This document shows positions 62,151 to 64,000 of a stretch of DNA of 64,000 nucleotides, in pieces. The stretch is from CAVTHW01 sp963734625 (GTDB lineage: Bacteria > Acidobacteriota > Terriglobia > Bryobacterales > Bryobacteraceae): assembly GCA_963734625.1 (NCBI GenBank), contig CAVTHW010000004.1, positions 62,001-126,000 of the forward strand, in the 5' to 3' direction. A model generated the notes under the pieces. That model was not told the origin of the DNA and did not search any database. It saw nothing but the letters and a program-made list of their open reading frames with translations. Numbering within the stretch: position 1 is the stretch's first letter; each line of letters opens with the position of its first letter. The translations under genes and the position numbers were made by a program.

Positions 62151-63368
62151 TTAGCGGGTGAACGCCAGCGCCGCGAAGCTCACGGCGCTTTGCTCGTCGA
62201 TGTTCCACTGCTCGTAGCACAACGACTCGCCTTTGACCCCGGGCACGGCGGCGAGGAAGGTGTAGAGCGTCGAGGCTCCGCACCAGCGAAGATCGTCGTT
62301 GTGCTGCCGCGCCCGCTCCCAGAACCCCCGGGCGTCGCCCGCCAGGACCCGCTCGATTGCTTCGGCGTCCTGCTCCGCGACGCCGGTCATCAGGCCTTGT
62401 CCGGCTTCGGCGGCGAAGGAATCCCCGTAGCGTGGGCCGATGTGCGCCAGGTCGATCCCCAGCACCCACAACAGGCGATCGGCCTCCCTGGCCGCAATCT
62501 CGCCGAGAGCGCCGAGGAAGCGCGCCACCGCTGGATCGTCCTCCGGCGCGCCGCCTCCGTTCAGGCTTTGCACGAACGATCCGCACAAGACCGGCAGAAT
62601 CCGCACATTGGCGCCGAATAGGTGCTGCAGGAAGAGAACCTGAAATTCAATCGAATGCTCCACGGCGTGGCAGTAGTCTTCCAGGATGATCGCATCGCCG
62701 GCCTTGGCCACCAGTTCGTCCACCAAAGCCGCGTCCGTCACCGTCTCGCCCAGCGGCGTCACGTAGGGCTTGCGCGTGAGACCGAACCGCTCGGGCTGCC
62801 CGTAGTGCGACGTGCCCAGAATCACGAAAGTCCGGTCCTTGTCCTGCGGCCGCAGGGCGCCGTATGCCGCGCGGTAGCACGGCCGGCCTCCTTCCAGGCT
62901 GATGTGCGGGGCCGCGATGCCGATGAGGTTTCGCTCGGATGCCGCCGGAGCGTCGTGGTCCAGATACTCGGCGAGCAGCGCCGAAAGCTCGTCCGCTTCG
63001 GCCGGGTAAGCCCCGCCGGCGTGCGAGGGATAGCGCGCGGGCGCCTCCGTGAAGGCCCGCAGCCGGGCGTCCCTCAGCTCCTGGTAGACTTCGTCATCCA
63101 GGAACCCCGCCTGGCTCAGCGCGCCGATCAAGTGCTCTTCCAGTTCGCCTACCTGAAGCTCTCCGGTGATCTGGACCAGCGCCTGGCGGAGATCGAGGTC
63201 CGTCCCCTCTCCGTCGAAGAAACGCAGGCAATCTACCAGCGGCGGAGGAATGATGATGGTAGCGTCGGAGAATTGGAGGGCATCCCGAATCAGCAGTCCC
63301 GGCCTGTCCGGAACGGGCGACCGCATGAAATCCAGGTTGACTCTGAGCCGGGGCAGTTGCTGTGGCAT
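62151..63368 (-). CDS. MEMO-family (AmmeMemoRadiSam system protein B) with N-terminal extension
   Basis: 405 aa. The C-terminal 270 residues are the MEMO fold: RYPSHAGGAYPAEADELSAL, GIAAPHISLEGG, VILGTSHYGQPERFGLT, and HAVEHSIEFQVLFLQHLFG, a dioxygenase-like site usually with three histidines and a cysteine. The N-terminal 115 residues (RLRVNLDFMRSPVPDRPGLL ... LQVGELEEHLIGALSQAGF) form an extra winged-helix or PqqD-like domain. Its usual partners, an AMMECR1 protein and a radical SAM protein, are not in this window. Confidence 0.85.
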   Translation of the reverse strand: MPQQLPRLRVNLDFMRSPVPDRPGLLIRDALQFSDATIIIPPPLVDCLRFFDGEGTDLDLRQALVQITGELQVGELEEHLIGALSQAGFLDDEVYQELRDARLRAFTEAPARYPSHAGGAYPAEADELSALLAEYLDHDAPAASERNLIGIAAPHISLEGGRPCYRAAYGALRPQDKDRTFVILGTSHYGQPERFGLTRKPYVTPLGETVTDAALVDELVAKAGDAIILEDYCHAVEHSIEFQVLFLQHLFGANVRILPVLCGSFVQSLNGGGAPEDDPAVARFLGALGEIAAREADRLLWVLGIDLAHIGPRYGDSFAAEAGQGLMTGVAEQDAEAIERVLAGDARGFWERARQHNDDLRWCGASTLYTFLAAVPGVKGESLCYEQWNIDEQSAVSFAALAFTR

Positions 63369-63401
63369 GCAGCAACCATCATAAGCTGTCAGCCGAGTGG
63401 C

Positions 63402-63704
63402 TCAGGCGCCCACCCTGTTAATCGCGCCTAGCAGGAATGCGACCAGGTTCCACGCCACCAGGCCCGCGTAGAACAGCGTCGCGCCTTTCAACAGCCGGTG
63501 GCGGCCCCTTCGCCAGCAATAGACGGCCAGGCTCAGAGCCAGCACCTTGACCAAGGCCAGCCCCGCCAGCGGCGAGCCCGCGCTGTTCATCAGAAACCGG
63601 ACGATCGGATTCGCCTCATGAACCCCGATCGCCAGAACGGCCAGGGTGGTCAGCAGGTCCAGCAGTTGCAAATAGGCGAATTGGGCCAGCAGGCTTGGCA
63701 CCAT
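63402..63704 (-). CDS. DUF5658-like small membrane protein
   Basis: 100 aa with three helices (LQLLDLLTTLAVLAIGVHEA, GLALVKVLALSLAVYCWR, ATLFYAGLVAWNLVAFLLG). The pattern D-x-x-T-T near the first helix plus ANPIV is that of DUF5658-type proteins. No function is known. It is in the same orientation as the MEMO gene, 33 bases upstream. Confidence 0.7.
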   Translation of the reverse strand: MVPSLLAQFAYLQLLDLLTTLAVLAIGVHEANPIVRFLMNSAGSPLAGLALVKVLALSLAVYCWRRGRHRLLKGATLFYAGLVAWNLVAFLLGAINRVGA

Positions 63705-63751
63705 CCTGCCTAGAGAATACGCCCTAGCATTGGGCCTGTAAATACCGGAAC

Positions 63752-63781
63752 GTAATACGGAGCCTTAGTACGTTCGTACTC
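63752..63781. promoter_or_regulatory. Paired palindromes CGTA-A-TACG and AGTACG-TT-CGTACT
   Basis: A 9-bp palindrome (63752-63760) and a perfect 6-bp inverted repeat with 2-base spacer (63768-63781) share the CGTA/TACG half-site and lie between the divergent DUF5658-like and glycosyltransferase genes. They may be regulator binding sites for either gene. Confidence 0.4.
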
Positions 63782-63846
63782 AGTAGGGTCCGATAAAGTG
63801 TTGCGTGGGATCAGGCTGGACGCCAGCTCTGACGATAGATACTTGC

Positions 63847-64000
63847 ATGTGCCAAAAGAGCCCTCGTCCAGCTCGAATTCTGATGCTGGCGCCCGCCTGT
63901 GTCAACGCGTGGGGGCCGGAGGCGATCGTCAACGCCAAGTTCGCTAGAGCTTTGATCCGCCGGGGGCACGACGTCGACGTTATCAGCGCCGAATATGACT
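63847..64000 (+). CDS. Family 4 (GT-B) glycosyltransferase, N-terminal part (partial)
   Basis: The frame runs off the right edge. From ATG 63847 it reads RPARILMLAPACVNAWGPEA then IVNAKFARALIRRGHDVDVI and SAEYD. ILMLAPA then ALIRRGHDVDVIS is the typical beta-strand/helix/strand opening of GT4 glycosyltransferases. The catalytic E-x7-E region would lie outside the window. Confidence 0.7.
   Translation, partial: MCQKSPRPARILMLAPACVNAWGPEAIVNAKFARALIRRGHDVDVISAEYD

Overview
The window is high-GC DNA from a free-living heterotroph. Gene content and interspersed palindromic repeats point to the Acidobacteriota, most like the Bryobacterales ('Solibacter' relatives). Supporting signs are: TPR plus TolB-type beta-propeller secreted proteins; a TonB receptor with a carboxypeptidase-regulatory N-terminus; DUF1080, Gfo/Idh/MocA and Tat-exported sugar-isomerase families; and a sodium:solute symporter with a small accessory protein. 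The taxonomic placement is inference from these families; no rRNA or tRNA gene is visible.

Layout. 1-3.9 kb: end of a Flp/tight-adherence pilus cluster (cpaE end, cpaF, tadB, tadC, a 38-aa membrane peptide), interrupted and followed by repeats. 4.36-7.3 kb: squalene-cyclase-repeat protein with a DUF362 protein, then a membrane-anchored FkbM methyltransferase, bounded by two copies of a 111-bp repeat. 7.5-9.1 kb: an IS1634/IS4-type transposase. 9.35-17.0 kb: a tightly packed minus-strand surface-polysaccharide operon (2-epimerase, RmlD-like reductase, sugar C-methyltransferase, GT2, cupin epimerase, membrane-anchored SDR, GT-C membrane protein). 17.0-18.0 kb: gene relics, including a truncated GT2. 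18-29 kb: a polytopic protein, Tat sugar isomerase with a Gly/Pro-rich insert, cyclophilin, FliA-type sigma factor, dnaB, then DUF2007/ICMT, yebC-ruvC-tpiA and small proteins.

29.5-40.6 kb holds two tandem, same-strand copies of a three-gene operon: sensor kinase, OmpR-type regulator, secreted TPR/beta-propeller protein. Two toxin-antitoxin modules (RHH-GNAT and MazEF) sit between them; the RHH-GNAT module is bracketed by a direct repeat of the mazF 3' end. The kinase and propeller genes are preceded by related sequence boxes, suggesting each regulator controls its own operon. This is the most distinctive part of the window.

40.7-49.5 kb: TonB receptor, YetF-like protein, lipoprotein, phosphoesterase, a frameshifted symporter and its small partner, and unknown small genes. 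48.8-54 kb: TetR regulator divergent from a P-type ATPase with a zinc-ribbon partner, DNA polymerase IV and an unknown protein. 54-57 kb: prmC-prfA-DUF1385 operon. 57-62 kb: lipoprotein, VapBC, a sugar-catabolic group (DUF1080, TIM-barrel isomerase, twice-frameshifted Gfo/Idh/MocA). 62-64 kb: hairpin repeats, a MEMO-family protein, a DUF5658-like membrane protein and the start of a GT4 glycosyltransferase.

Three separate single-base insertions break two otherwise well-conserved genes, so assembly indels should be considered before calling them pseudogenes.
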